Shown: positions 54,001 to 61,564 of the stretch, piece after piece
Layout: every line of letters begins with the position of its first letter
How positions within the stretch are numbered: position 1 is the stretch's first letter
The notes under the pieces: model-generated
Seen by the model: only the letters and a program-made list of their open reading frames with translations
Told to the model about the DNA's origin: nothing
The model's database searches: none
Program-made: the position numbers and the translations under genes
Assembly (NCBI RefSeq): GCF_019393635.1
Contig: NC_057861.1
Location: forward strand, 303,139,468-303,203,467
From: Dromiciops gliroides
Taxonomy: Eukaryota > Chordata > Mammalia > Microbiotheria > Microbiotheriidae
Direction: 5' to 3'
Length of the DNA stretch: 64,000 nucleotides

Positions 54001-55759
54001 CTGGTCTATTACCATAACCTGATTGTTGTTCTCCCTGCCACAAGTCACTCCTCACTCCAGTCCATCCTCAACTCAGCTGTCAGAAGGATCTTCCTAAAAT
54101 GCAGGAAGGTCTGACCATGTCTTGGTACTACTCAGTAAACTCCAGGGGCTCCCTGTCACCTCCAGGGATCAAATATAAAATCCTCTGGAGTTCAAGGCCC
54201 TTCGTACTCCTGCCTCAATTTGGTAGCTTTGGTTCAGCTAGAATTCATGGGAGACATTCCAATAAAACAACAGCATTTCCTATCATCTCTCTAACTGTTT
54301 CGAAGTAGGAAGAAACACAGATGCCTTCAGCTCTGTGGCATTTGAACAGAAGTGTCTGCTCTCCCACTTCTTTCCCGCCTGGCTGCTAAGTTTGTAGCGG
54401 TCAGGTCTACAGGCAGGGGGTGGCTGAGGACAGTGGGCATGCTACCTCTAAAGAAACTGCTTCCTTCCAGGGGATCCAGGAGACAGTGAGGGCAACACTG
54501 GGGAAGGGCGTTGCCTGACTTCGGGCTGGGGCGGAAAGTGAGCGAACTTAGTAGACAAAGCTCCCAAAACCTGCTGCTCTCCTCGGGAGGATGCCCCAGG
54601 TTCCCTCTGCCCTCCGGTCCCCCGGAGAGAAACAAGAACCCCAGCTCCCTGCACGTGTCTGAGGGCATGGACAGCAAACGAGGTAGGGAAAGGAAGCCTC
54701 GGATGAATAGAGGAAGGGGAAAGTCTCGGAAGTGAGAGAAGAGGGCGACGGCTAGTCAGGAGTCCTCCGAAAGCAGAAGAAGCAGCGCCCCCCTCCCCAT
54801 TCCAAGCTCCCTTTGGATGCGTTCTTGATGACATGGAAAAGATGAGGTGCATCTTCCGGAAAAAGGAACCCTTTGTCAAGTGGAGGTGGGGGAGAAGGAG
54901 GGAAGATGGGGAATGTCGCGGAGCAGCGACTAGCAAAGAGCCAAACTCAGAAACGGAACCACAAGACCCCTCCGTACCCATTCTCGCTTCCTACCCATGG
55001 TTTGGCGCACCGCTAAAGAGCCGCCTCTCTGTAGGAACCCGGAGCGAAGCTTGAACCGCCGCCGCCAGCGGGGCTGGGGCCGGCATCCAACCCCCCTGAC
55101 AGGCCGAGCTCGGCTCTTAAAGTTGCAGTGGGGAGTGAAGCATGTAGACAAAAGTCTGAAAGTAGATGGATCAGCTTGGAGCCATTTCGGGGGAGGACTC
55201 CGAGGGGGCTTTACTCGGTGTACCCACTCCCGCGGCGTAGGTGCGGACCGAGGCTCACTGGCGGGCTGCCCTGCGTGACTGGCAGGTGGTGAGCGGGCGC
55301 GGGTGAGTTGTCTCGGAGGATGGTACCTTGAGTGCACACGTGTGCGGCCGACTAGGAATCGACTAGTATCCCTGAGAGACTTGGAGGGGCGAGCAAGTGG
55401 GGTTGCTACTGAGACTTGGGATGACTAGGGGCTGGTGTCTAAATGGAACGGCTAGCACGTGGACGCTTGGAGAAGGGCATGGATTGAGTCCAGCCTCGGT
55501 CCAAAAGTGAAGGCGAGTAAGGGGGAGAGGACTCAGCAGGCAGGCTAAGTAAAACAGCCCCCGCCATCGAAGCCCCCGCGGAGGAAAAGAGAGCGGGTGC
55601 AGCTCTGGGACACTTACCAACAGCCCAGTGGTTCCCTCTCGGGTATATCTTGGCCATCAGGTTCTCCACGCCAGTTGAGGGCAAGGGAGCCGCGCCCCCC
55701 CAGGGAGCTTCGCAGAGGACCAGGACCAAAAGGACCAGGGAGATCTCGCAGCCCCGCAT
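36746..55759 (-). CDS. GRP: Gastrin-releasing peptide precursor (whole gene, 3 exons)
   Basis: Secreted neuropeptide precursor; the mature amidated peptide acts on the bombesin receptor GRPR. Coding segments are 55759-55618, 44074-43821 and 36799-36746, joined by GT-AG introns of 11,543 and 7,021 bp. The product is 149 residues (human: 148, from memory). Residues 1-23 are a leucine/valine-rich signal peptide. The hormone follows and ends GNHWAVGHLM, identical to the active decapeptide. Residues G52-K53-K54 are the amide donor and dibasic cleavage site. R41 precedes GNHW, as needed to release the decapeptide. Residues 55-149 are the propeptide, with a conserved WEE...NLL..LE block. The start ATG at 55757-55759 has A at -3 and no upstream ATG is needed. 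Nothing is frameshifted or missing. A TATA promoter and CpG island lie upstream, and a polyadenylation signal downstream. Confidence 0.97.
36801..36850. repeat. Purine-rich tract (GRP exon 3 polypyrimidine tract)
   Basis: GAAAAGAAAAGAAGG-type run. Read on the gene strand it is the polypyrimidine tract of the exon 3 acceptor, with no AG between about 36849 and the acceptor itself. Confidence 0.8.
36945..37085 (+). mobile_element. MIR-type SINE
   Basis: 'GATAGAGAACACCAGCCCTGGAGTCAAAAAGACTTGAG', 'CACTTAGCTGTGTGACCTTGGGCAAGTCATTC'. Lies in GRP intron 2. Confidence 0.75.
37110..37260 (-). mobile_element. MIR-type SINE
   Basis: 'TTTTACATGAGGAATTCCAGACCCACAGTG', 'GACTTGCCCAAAGCCACACAAG'. Confidence 0.65.
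37375..37560 (+). mobile_element. MIR SINE
   Basis: 'GGGCCTCAGTTTCCTTATCTCTAAAATGAGGGGATTAGAAC' with a degraded head. Confidence 0.65.
37590..37835 (-). mobile_element. MIR SINE, nearly full length
   Basis: Antisense MIR: 'CTACTATTTATAGAACACTTTAAGG' to 'GATCACAGAGCTAGTAAGTGTCTGAGGC' and 'CAGGGCTCTATCCCATGCAC'. Confidence 0.75.
38675..38995 (-). mobile_element. L1 3' UTR fragment split by a WSINE
   Basis: 'AATAGAATTTTATTTTCCAAAATATATG' before the SINE and 'AAAACTTTGTATTCCAATTTCTCC...' after it. Confidence 0.65.
38741..38888 (-). mobile_element. WSINE1-type SINE
   Basis: Antisense SINE with T15 tail. The flanking duplication is imperfect (TAACATCAATTTTT / TAACAAAATTTTT). Confidence 0.93.
39025..39200 (+). 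mobile_element. MIR SINE
   Basis: 'TTGGCTTTGAGGTCAGAGGATTTGAGTTCAAATCCCAGC' and 'CTACTTACTACCTGTGTGAATTTG'. Confidence 0.65.
39286..39422 (+). mobile_element. WSINE1-type SINE
   Basis: Sense SINE with almost no A tail, inserted next to an L1 3' end. Short duplication AAAGTGA. Confidence 0.93.
39426..39577 (+). mobile_element. L1 3' UTR end
   Basis: 'GAGGGAGGAAGAGAGAAAATTCAGAACTCATAATTTTT' to 'CTTTACATGTAACTGTGGG...AAATATTATT'. Confidence 0.7.
39591..39736 (+). mobile_element. WSINE1-type SINE, 13-bp perfect duplication
   Basis: Sense SINE flanked by AAAAGTGATTATG (39578-39590, 39737-39749). Confidence 0.97.
40150..40340 (+). mobile_element. MIR SINE
   Basis: 'GAATTTGAAGCCAGAGCACCTGGTTCAAATCCTAGCTCTGATACTTC', 'GCCTCGGTTTCTTCATCTGCAAAAGG'. 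Confidence 0.7.
40993..41162. repeat. Perfect 47-bp inverted repeat (hairpin)
   Basis: The arm at 40993-41039 (starting ACTATGTTCAGGGTATGC) and its exact reverse complement at 41116-41162 are separated by 76 bp. It lies in GRP intron 2. An inverted copy of the spacer is at 42982-43058. Confidence 0.95.
41163..41262. repeat. TG/TATG microsatellite
   Basis: (TG)n then (TATG)n directly at the right arm of the hairpin. Confidence 0.95.
41949..42035. repeat. (CT)n(TA)n compound microsatellite
   Basis: About 20 CT units followed by about 23 TA units in GRP intron 2. Confidence 0.97.
42982..43058 (-). repeat. Inverted copy of the hairpin spacer
   Basis: Reverse complement of 41039-41115 with 2 mismatches in 77 positions, about 1.9 kb away in the same intron. 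Confidence 0.92.
43047..43104. repeat. 29-bp tandem duplication
   Basis: TCTAACTGCCTTATATATTT... at 43047-43075 is repeated at 43076-43104 with 2 mismatches, starting inside the inverted spacer copy. Confidence 0.9.
43504..43737. repeat. Polypurine (GGAA)n array
   Basis: About 230 bp of almost pure purine, with a (GGAA)n core at about 43561-43631 and variant GAAAGGAA units after it. On the GRP strand it is (TTCC)n, beginning 83 bp inside intron 2 from the exon 2 donor. It makes several long K/R/E/G or F/L/P/S open frames that are not genes. Confidence 0.97.
43821..44074 (-). CDS. GRP: GRP coding exon 2
   Basis: Acceptor TTTTTCCCTTCTAG, then GACACTTAATGGGG; donor GAT|GTAAGTAG. The first two bases complete the Gly codon split with exon 1, giving G-HLM-GKK. 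The exon encodes the last three hormone residues, the amidation and dibasic cleavage signal, and 79 further propeptide residues. The segment [20 protein letters not shown] corresponds to EYIRWEEAARNLLGLIEAK of human GRP; the rest diverges strongly. The frame runs six codons into the intron before a stop, so the donor decides the end. Confidence 0.96.
44336..44493 (+). mobile_element. WSINE1-type SINE
   Basis: Sense SINE flanked by AACTTGATCATA (44324-44335, 44494-44505), in GRP intron 1. Confidence 0.96.
45411..45660 (+). mobile_element. MIR/MIR3 SINE, nearly full length
   Basis: Head 'AGCTAGGTGGTAGTTGGAAAGAGCATTGGGCCTGG' to a 3' end 'GTTTAGCACAGTACCTAGTAAATGCTTG'. Confidence 0.8.
45665..46445. 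other. GRP intron 1, no recognisable feature
   Basis: Unique-looking intronic DNA without repeat marks. Confidence 0.4.
46598..46852 (+). mobile_element. MAR1-type SINE, full length
   Basis: Head 'AGGCAGTTAGGTGGCATTGTGAATAAAG', core, then 'GTTGGAAAAGGAAATAGCAAACCATTTCAGTATCTTTGCCAAGAAAACCCC' and 'GACTGAACAACAACAA'. Confidence 0.85.
47531..47687 (-). mobile_element. WSINE1-type SINE
   Basis: Antisense SINE flanked by ATTAGATG (47523-47530, 47688-47695). Confidence 0.94.
48025..49330 (-). mobile_element. L1 3' region, long antisense copy
   Basis: Antisense L1: 'CATAACATTCTCTTGGTTCTGCTCATTTCACTCC', 'GCTGAGTCAAAGGGTATGCAGTTTTATAACTC', 'CTCCAAAATGGTTGGATCAGTTCACAATTCC'. It reads in the GRP sense and is interrupted by (GGAT)n. 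Confidence 0.85.
48131..48198. repeat. (GGAT)n microsatellite
   Basis: About 14 imperfect GGAT/AGAT units inside the L1. Confidence 0.93.
49335..51265. other. GRP intron 1, largely unassigned
   Basis: No clear repeat except an L2 3' end at about 50165-50280 ('TTAGAACTTAAGCTCCTTCAATACAGGG'). The 97-codon frame at 49408-49701 and the next open stretches to about 49910 might be a decayed retrocopy, but I recognise no protein. Confidence 0.3.
51270..51480 (-). mobile_element. CR1/L3 LINE 3' fragment
   Basis: 'GACCATTCCATTTTGTTTGGAAGC', 'AAGAAACATTTCCTTCTATCAAGCCAAATC', 'GGGCCACACAGAACAAATAC'. Confidence 0.65.
51480..51725 (-). mobile_element. MIR SINE
   Basis: 'CTTATTTTACAGATGAGGAAACTGAGCCACAAAAGG', 'AGCCCAAGGTCACACAAGTAGTAAGTGGC'. 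Confidence 0.75.
51827..51945 (+). mobile_element. WSINE1-type SINE, 5' truncated
   Basis: Starts at AAGTGGATAGAGCACTGGCCC, then the normal core to AACCCCAATTGCCTCA. Confidence 0.85.
51955..52115 (-). mobile_element. Marsupial SINE 3' domain, family unnamed
   Basis: Reverse complement relative of 33175-33370 ('CCCTCCCTCACTTAAATCCAATTC', 'GTGATGGTCCTCTTCCAGAACTAAGGAC'). Confidence 0.6.
52300..52535 (+). mobile_element. L2 LINE 3' end
   Basis: 'CCCCCATTGCACTGTGAGCTACTGGAGAACAGGGACTGG' and 'CAGTACTTAGCATTGTGCTTGGCACACAGTAG', the typical L2 3' terminus. Confidence 0.75.
52540..52880. mobile_element. Nested MIR SINEs (antisense split by sense)
   Basis: An antisense MIR at about 52540-52655 and 52800-52885 is split by a sense MIR at about 52660-52800 ('TTACTAGTTGTGTGACCTTAGAC'). 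Confidence 0.6.
52996..53166 (-). mobile_element. WSINE1-type SINE
   Basis: Antisense SINE with a T-rich tail, flanked by AATCTTTCCTTCT (52983-52995, 53167-53179). Confidence 0.95.
53290..53640. mobile_element. Degraded MIR fragments
   Basis: 'TTTTAAGGTTTACCAAGCACTTTACATACATTATCCTC' (antisense) and 'GAGTTGGGAAGACTTGGGTTCAATCCTGTCTC' (sense). Confidence 0.5.
53870..54245 (+). mobile_element. L2 LINE fragment
   Basis: Sense L2 text: 'CACTCCAGTCCATCCTCAACTCAGCTGTCAGAAGGATCTTCC', 'GGGGCTCCCTGTCACCTCCAGG.ATCAAATATAAAATCC'. Confidence 0.75.
55618..55759 (-). CDS. GRP: GRP coding exon 1
   Basis: ATG at 55759-55757, start context GCTACCATGC (A at -3). It encodes 47 full codons plus the first base of Gly48: signal peptide (L/V-rich core, small residues at -3/-1), then the hormone through ...YPRGNHWAV. 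The donor is GTTG|GTAAGTG. The frame stays open upstream to 55861 but has no ATG there, so this start is preferred. Cleavage after A23 would leave a 28-residue hormone; after A24, the usual 27. Confidence 0.97.
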
Positions 55760-55928
55760 GGTAGCGCCGCTGCCTGGTCCCCGGGATAGCGATCTGGAAT
55801 CTCCTGTTCTCTGGGGTGAGTCCGGGTGGCAAGTTCGAATCCTGTGCTCGGTTACCTCCAAAAGCTCGGGCTAGGGGAAGAAGAGGGTGACCAGAGGAGG
55901 AGCTGCCACCACCGCCTCTGCCTCTAGT
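55760..55928 (-). other. GRP: GRP 5' untranslated region (predicted)
   Basis: Estimated by placing transcription start about 30 bases downstream of the TATA box. No ATG in frame upstream of the start. Confidence 0.55.
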
Positions 55929-55951
55929 TACTGCGGCCGCTAGTAACCCGA

Positions 55952-55959
55952 ATTTATAT
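55952..55959 (-). promoter_or_regulatory. GRP: GRP TATA box
   Basis: Minus-strand ATATAAAT in the context CCCATATAAATTCGGG, about 200 bp before the start codon. It is at the boundary of the CpG-rich DNA and correctly placed for a start near 55928. Confidence 0.75.
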
Positions 55960-56027
55960 GGGAATCCGGGGGGGGGGGAGTGGTGGAATCGGAGGGGGGT
56001 GCTATTAAACTACCAACTTCAGCGGAC

Positions 56028-56035
56028 TGACGTCT
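56028..56035 (-). promoter_or_regulatory. GRP: Near-consensus CRE
   Basis: TGACGTCT on the plus strand (AGACGTCA on the gene strand), 7 of 8 bases of the cAMP-response element, about 70 bp upstream of the TATA box. Confidence 0.5.
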
Positions 56036-56569
56036 CCCGACAGAGTAGGCGGGGGCTACCGCTATCATCTCGGAAAACCATCCATCTTTCCAATGCGTTT
56101 CATTACTCACGCAGCACCCCCCCCCACACACACACACCCCATCCTCTTTTCATTATTTCCTTTCCCTACTCTCCTCCAGTTTGAGTTTGATTGGGCACTC
56201 TGACCCTCCACCTTCATCTCTGTTCACCCTATCCCTCTTCCTGACCCTTTGCAAAACAAACTCTTCACTCCCCACTCACGCCCGGGGTAGCTCCCAAGAG
56301 AATTCTCTCTCTCTGTCTCTCAGTTCCCACCCCGCAAGATTCCCCAACACCATACCTTCTGGGAGGCAAAACCTAGAGGCTTTGTTATTGGGTAAGTCTG
56401 GTTCTGGGCAACTGATTCTAACTCTCCAAAACCTTCCCCTTCACTGTCTCTTACTTTTCTTCCCAATTCCTATGGCTGGCCCCTGCCCCTAAAGCCAGAG
56501 AGGGATATTGACCAACAGCAAATACAGCCAGCTAGCCAACCCTTCCCGTGAGTCACAATTCACAGACAG

Positions 56570-56680
56570 GTAAGAACTTCATTTTTGTCCCCATATCCTT
56601 TGTTCCTAACTCAGTAAAACCTAGGCACATAGTAGGAACTTAATAAATGCTTGTTGCTATTGAATACAGTCCATTTGCTT
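56570..56680 (+). mobile_element. L2 LINE 3' end
   Basis: 'CCTAGGCACATAGTAGGAACTTAATAAATGCTTGTTGC'. Confidence 0.65.
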
Positions 56681-56741
56681 GGTAAATCCCAGCCAGGTTT
56701 TAGAATCATTCTGCTGGTCTATTCTGAGCTCCCAGGTACTG

Positions 56742-56742
<1 letters not shown>

Positions 56743-56806
<64 letters not shown>
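56743..56806. repeat. (AC)32 microsatellite
   Basis: About 32 uninterrupted AC units, some 0.8 kb upstream of the predicted GRP transcription start. Confidence 0.98.
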
Positions 56807-56808
<2 letters not shown>

Positions 56809-56949
56809 CACTGCTTCTCAGGTGTGGCCCTGTGTGTCTGTATGGATAAATAATGGAATATTGAATAGGAAGAGAGCACTGCGCTCTGATTATACAGCTG
56901 CTAAGAATAGTGTCATTGTCCTTTTCATACACATATAGCTTCTACACAA

Positions 56950-57550
56950 TACGTGAAGAGGCTGTTTTTATGAAAAGGCATTTAGTTATGGGGTATGAGT
57001 TTACATCTCTCTATTATCCTAAACTTTGTCTAATAGGGCTGTGATCAAACAGAAACCACATGGACAAAGAAGCTGGGAGCATGAGGGCAGGATCTCAGCC
57101 CTGCTACTCCCATGTTATCTAGGTTGCCACTTAACCTCATTCTCATACGTTTTAAAATCCCTAAATCAAGGACAATCAGACTGGTCACCTGCCTGAGTCC
57201 TGAGGTTCTAAGTGCCATAGGTACTATGGTGATAGGCACCATAGAAATGCATCAATAAATAGAAGTGGGCAGGCTGCTATTGCCTATGAGTTAGCTGAAA
57301 GAACTGGTGATTGTGTTTGAGTATTTAGATGGGCATGTTCCTCACTGTGGATATGTTTTCTCTGAAAGTTGCCGCCATCTATGTTGGGCCTCTTGGTAGA
57401 CTAAAGAGATGTTATGTTGATATTATTAAGGATAAGTTGCTATCTGGATGTGTTTCTTGGAATTTATCTAGCATTTTGAAGTTGGGCATTCCATTCTTGT
57501 AATGCACTGAACAGGTAAACCTTCTGAATGAGTATTCTTCGACTGAGAAG
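56950..57550. other. Upstream flank, no recognisable feature
   Basis: Unique-looking DNA with no exon or repeat seen. Confidence 0.4.
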
Positions 57551-57559
57551 GGGAGAAGG

Positions 57560-57770
57560 GGAACAAGCATTTGTTAAGTGCCTACTATATATCAGGCATT
57601 TTATAAATATCTCATTTGATCCTCACAACAACCCCAGGAGATAGGTAGTATTATTATCCCCATTTTATAGTTGAGGAAACTGAGGCATATGGGGTTCAGT
57701 AACTAGCTCAGGCACAATGTGAACTCAGGTCTTCTTGACTATAGGCCCAGCACTGTGTCACCTATTTGAC
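57560..57770 (-). mobile_element. MIR SINE, nearly full length
   Basis: Antisense MIR from 'ACAAGCATTTGTTAAGTGCCTACTATATATCAGGCATT' to 'CAGGTCTTCTTGACTATAGGCCC'. Confidence 0.85.
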
Positions 57771-57824
57771 AGCATATTTCAGGGTATGGGAATTGGTTCA
57801 AAAGGGAAAAATGATAATTTTGTA

Positions 57825-58035
57825 TCATCATCAATGTTAGGAGACAGTGGAAAGAGCTCTAGTTTTGTAGGGAGAGGACCTGGGTTTGAAGTCCTGCTCT
57901 CCTTCTCCACCATTTACTAGATTGTAAACTTGAGGAAGTTACTTCATCTCGATGAGCCTCAGTCTTCTCATCTGTAAAATGAGGGCCTTGAACTACATAG
58001 TATTATAGGCTTCCTTCCAGCTGTACATCTATGAG
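57825..58035 (+). mobile_element. MIR SINE
   Basis: 'GAGAGGACCTGGGTTTGAAGTCCTGCTCT', 'CTCAGTCTTCTCATCTGTAAAATGAGGGCC'. Confidence 0.75.
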
Positions 58036-58119
58036 TCTCTGATCATCCTCACCCTCATCCTCATGAGAAACTGTTCTAGAAAAGAAATAGCAAATGTAGT
58101 AGGGTCATAAATGTCATGC

Positions 58120-58265
58120 TGAAAACAACCTCAGGTTTCTCTTAATATGATTAACTCATTTTACAGATGAGGAAACTGAGGAACAAGAGAAATTAAGTGA
58201 CTTGCCCAAGGTCATACATCTTTTAAAAGGAAGAGTTGGTATTTGAACCTGGGTCCTTCAAATCT
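58120..58265 (-). mobile_element. MIR SINE
   Basis: 'CTCATTTTACAGATGAGGAAACTGAGGAACAAG', 'GACTTGCCCAAGGTCATACATC'. Confidence 0.75.
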
Positions 58266-58499
58266 TTTTTACATATGCCACACTCCTTTTCAATCCATAA
58301 GGGGCCTTTGACTTTTTCCCCTGTGCTCTAACTTTTGTTGTGATTGTTGTTTCAAATTTATCAAGTCCCTCTTCAGGTTCTAGGGCAAATCTAGCTAACA
58401 CCTTCCTACCCATTATCCCTTGGCCCAGGCCTGAGGAACATGTGTTCCCCTACCTACCCTGACAGAAATATAAGATATTTCTTTTGTTTTAAGTTTACC

Positions 58500-58652
58500 C
58501 GAGGGCAACTAGGTGGCACAGTGGATAAAGCACCAGCCTTGGATTCAGGAGGACCTGAGTTCAAATCCTGCCTCAGACACCTGACACTTATTAGCTGTGT
58601 GACCTTGGGCAAGTCAATTAACCCTCATTGCCCCTCGCCAAAAAAAAAAAAA
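58500..58652 (+). mobile_element. WSINE1-type SINE
   Basis: Sense SINE. The flanking duplication AAGTTTAYC is partly decayed (about 58490 and 58652). Confidence 0.94.
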
Positions 58653-59154
58653 AGTTTATCTGAGAGAAGAGTTAGACGGTTGTGTTGTGGTGTTTGGTTT
58701 TTTTGTAAATATACCTTTATTAAGAAAGTAAGATTTTTAAAACTACAAACAGAGCCCAGGATCTTGAGCTGGTTTTAGATTGACATGGCTTAGGGAACAC
58801 GGCCCCCAGTTCCTTTCTTTTGATTCAGACTTTCTTAGGGAACCTTGGTCCAAAGTCTTAATTTTATATCTTAGGTGTTTATTCCTCCCAAGTTCTCCTT
58901 GTGGTCTCCCTTCCTTCCCTGGAAAAGCTTGAATGGAAATCCTTGGTAATAACCTCTAAGAAAATAAGGCAATAGATTGCTAAGCACCAGAGGAAAAAAT
59001 TAAAATCCATAATATACATGACCATATGAAAGCAATACCCTTGGCAAGCTCTTTTGAGTCTCTACATACCCTACTGGGACTGTTTTCCCTCTTGTGAAAG
59101 AGAAAGAAAGGACTATTGCCCCACATAGAATAACACTCAAATAGAACCACAAAA

Positions 59155-60130
59155 TCTCATAATTGACCTAGTGATTATCTAGTCCAACCCATACCAGAAC
59201 AGTAATCCCCTCCTATGTCTTTAACAAGCATTCACCTGAAGACTTCCATGATGAGAAAATCATTACTTCCTGAAGCAATCCATTACACATTTGGACATAT
59301 CTAATTGTTTTTTTTAAATATATAAGTATTTTATTATTTTCCAGTTACATGTAGAAATCGTTTTCAACATTTGTTTATATAAGATTTCCAATTTCAAATT
59401 TTTCTCCCTTCTCCCTCCTCTAGACAGCAGGCAATTTGATATAGGTTATATATACATAATAACATTAAACATATTTCTGCTTAGTCATGTTATACGAGAA
59501 GAATCAGAGCACAAAGGAAAAACCTCAAATCAGAAAACCAATGGCACCACAAACAAAAGAAATAGTATGGTCCATTCAGCATCCATATTCCACAGTTCCC
59601 TTTTTTTCCCCTGGATTTGGAGAGCCTTTTCCATCATGAGTCCTTTGGAACTTTCTTGTTCCGTTGGATTGGTGAGAAGAATCTAGTCTATCACAGGTGA
59701 TCAACACATAATGTTAATGATACTGTGTATAATGTTCTTCTGGTTCTGCTTATCTCACTCATCAGTTCATGCAAGTCTTTCCAGGTTTCTCTGAACTCCA
59801 CCTGCTCTTTGTTTCTTACAGCACAATAGAATTCCATTACAGTCATATATCACAATTTGTTCAACCATTCCCCAATTGATGGACATCCCCTCAATTTCCA
59901 ATTCCTTGCCACCACCAAAAAGAGCAGCGACATATCTAATTGTTAGGAATTTTTTTCGTAAATGAAGCTAAAATCTCTCTCTCTACAGTTTGAATACATT
60001 GCTTCAAGTTCTGCTTTCCACAAGCAGGCAGTTATTATAGTAACCCAGTCACAAAGTCCATCGGTAGGGGACTCTCTTATTTTGGGTGGAGATAAAAGCC
60101 CTGCCCTATATGAGAGGTGGGATGGAGTTG
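59155..60130 (-). mobile_element. CR1/L3 LINE 3' region split by an L1
   Basis: Antisense L3 text at 59155-59309 ('GTGATTATCTAGTCCAACCC') resumes at 59945-60130 ('GAATACATTGCTTCAAGTTCTGCTTTCC'). Confidence 0.7.
59310..59928 (-). mobile_element. L1 3' end, 16-bp perfect duplication
   Basis: Antisense, 5'-truncated L1 flanked by GACATATCTAATTGTT (59294-59309, 59929-59944), so its boundaries are exact. Confidence 0.95.
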
Positions 60131-60179
60131 CTAAGAAATAGTTCCTGTTCTCAACAGTACCCCCTTTGGGGCTGACCAA

Positions 60180-60850
60180 GCTTCAAGTTTTCTTTGAATG
60201 TTGTCAGCTTCTAGCTTCCAGAGAGAAGACAGAAGAGGCTGACTCCACTTCCTGTTGAAGGAAAAGTCTCTGGGAAGACATGAAAGGAATAGATAGCCTC
60301 CATCATGCCCCTATCCTAGTTTGCTACACTAGAGACTTTGGGGAGTTTCCCCATGAGTGAGATACAAGACACTCTCTCTGTCTTGGTTGAGTTGAGTCAT
60401 CTTGCTCCCAATGGGAGAGTGCCTTTCCTCTGTATTGCCAGGCATCTTATGGATATTTTCTCTGATTTCTGTTTTGCTATAACTTAGATTAATGGGCTTC
60501 TAGGCTATTCTCTATGTGTCTCATGTTCTCTGAGTGAGGAAGAGGTCAAGCCTTGGTTATAGAGTTTGGGGTCCCCCCTAGCCCCCAAAATAACAACGCA
60601 ATCAGAAGTTAGATGGAATCCAGGCATATCTCCTAGAAGAATAATACTTAAAGGAACAAATAGACAGTTCTAGCCCAGTAGCCCCTCTGTCCAAGGAGAA
60701 CAGACTGGTGGGCCTCTGGCTCCAACCTCCTGCTTCCCCTCCTGGCAGGAATGAAAGTCTCACTTGGAGAAGGATGGGAAAAGACGAGGCAGAGTCTACT
60801 CTACCTCCCTTCAGGCCACAGCCCTCACCATACATGGTCTCCTTACCTAC
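60180..60850. other. Upstream flank, unassigned
   Basis: No gene, exon or classifiable repeat recognised. Confidence 0.35.
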
Positions 60851-60879
60851 AGCCCTTTCCTTACATTATATACTCCTCT

Positions 60880-61560
60880 TTTTTTGTTTTTAAAGCCCTT
60901 CATAACCTGGCCTTTTCCTAGTTTTCCAATTTACTCGCATCTCACTCACTCCATGTACTCTCCCATCCAGTAACACTAATCTCCTTGTTCCTTACACACA
61001 ATAATACATGTCCCATCACTAGACATTTTCACTGTCTGTCCCCCATAGCTGGAACTCAATTCCTCCTCAATTTCCTTTTCCTGGCTTCCTGCAGGCAGTT
61101 GGTCATACAATGGACAGAGCATTTGGCCTGGAGTCAGGAAAATCTGAGTTTAAATCAAGCCTCAGACACTTAATAGCTTTATGAACCTGGGTAAGTCACT
61201 TAACCTCTACCTCAGCTTCCTTAACTGTAAGATGAGAATAATAGCAGCACCTAGCTTCGAGGAGGATCAAATGAGATTATTCTTACAAAGCCCTTAGCAC
61301 AGTGCCTGGAACAAGGCTGGTACTATTTAAATGCTTATTCCCTTCTTCTATTTCCCTGGATTCCTTTAAGTCCCAGCTAAAACCCAACCTTTTACAAGAA
61401 GCCTATCCTGTTCTTCCTGACTCCAGGTCTGGCACTCTTATTTACTGTGCCACCTAGCTCCCCTTGAGAGCAGGGACTGTCTTTTGCCTTTCTTCATATC
61501 TCCACAAATTAGCCCAGTACATGGAACATTGTAGGCACTTGATAAATGCTTGTTGATTTG
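60880..61560 (+). mobile_element. L2 LINE 3' end split by a MIR
   Basis: 'AAAGCCCTTCATAACCTGGCC' to 'GGAACTCAATTCCTCCTCAATTTCC', then after the MIR 'TTTAAGTCCCAGCTAAAACCCAACC' and the terminus 'GAGAGCAGGGACTGTCTTTTGCC...ATAAATGCTTGTTGATT'. Confidence 0.78.
61094..61345 (+). mobile_element. MIR/MIR3 SINE
   Basis: 'GGACAGAGCATTTGGCCTGGAGTCAGG' through 'CACAGTGCCTGGAACAAGGC...ATGCTTATTCCC', inserted in the L2. Confidence 0.78.
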
Positions 61561-61564
61561 TCTT

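Larger units (their letters stand above)
54460..56060 (-). promoter_or_regulatory. GRP: CpG island at the GRP 5' end
   Basis: By eye, CpG and GC content rise sharply here compared with the AT-rich flanks. The island covers the proximal promoter, exon 1 and the first kilobase of intron 1. Overlapping frames up to 177 codons on both strands are side effects of the high GC content. It includes the 12-bp palindromic E-box GCACACGTGTGC at 55334-55345. Confidence 0.75.

Noticed and set aside
54327..55620. Frames up to 177 codons on both strands upstream of GRP exon 2
   Set aside because: High GC lowers stop-codon frequency in the CpG island; none shows a protein family.
55439..55861. 140-codon frame over GRP exon 1
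   Set aside because: It is exon 1 read upstream without an ATG and downstream through the splice donor. The real coding exon is 55618-55759.
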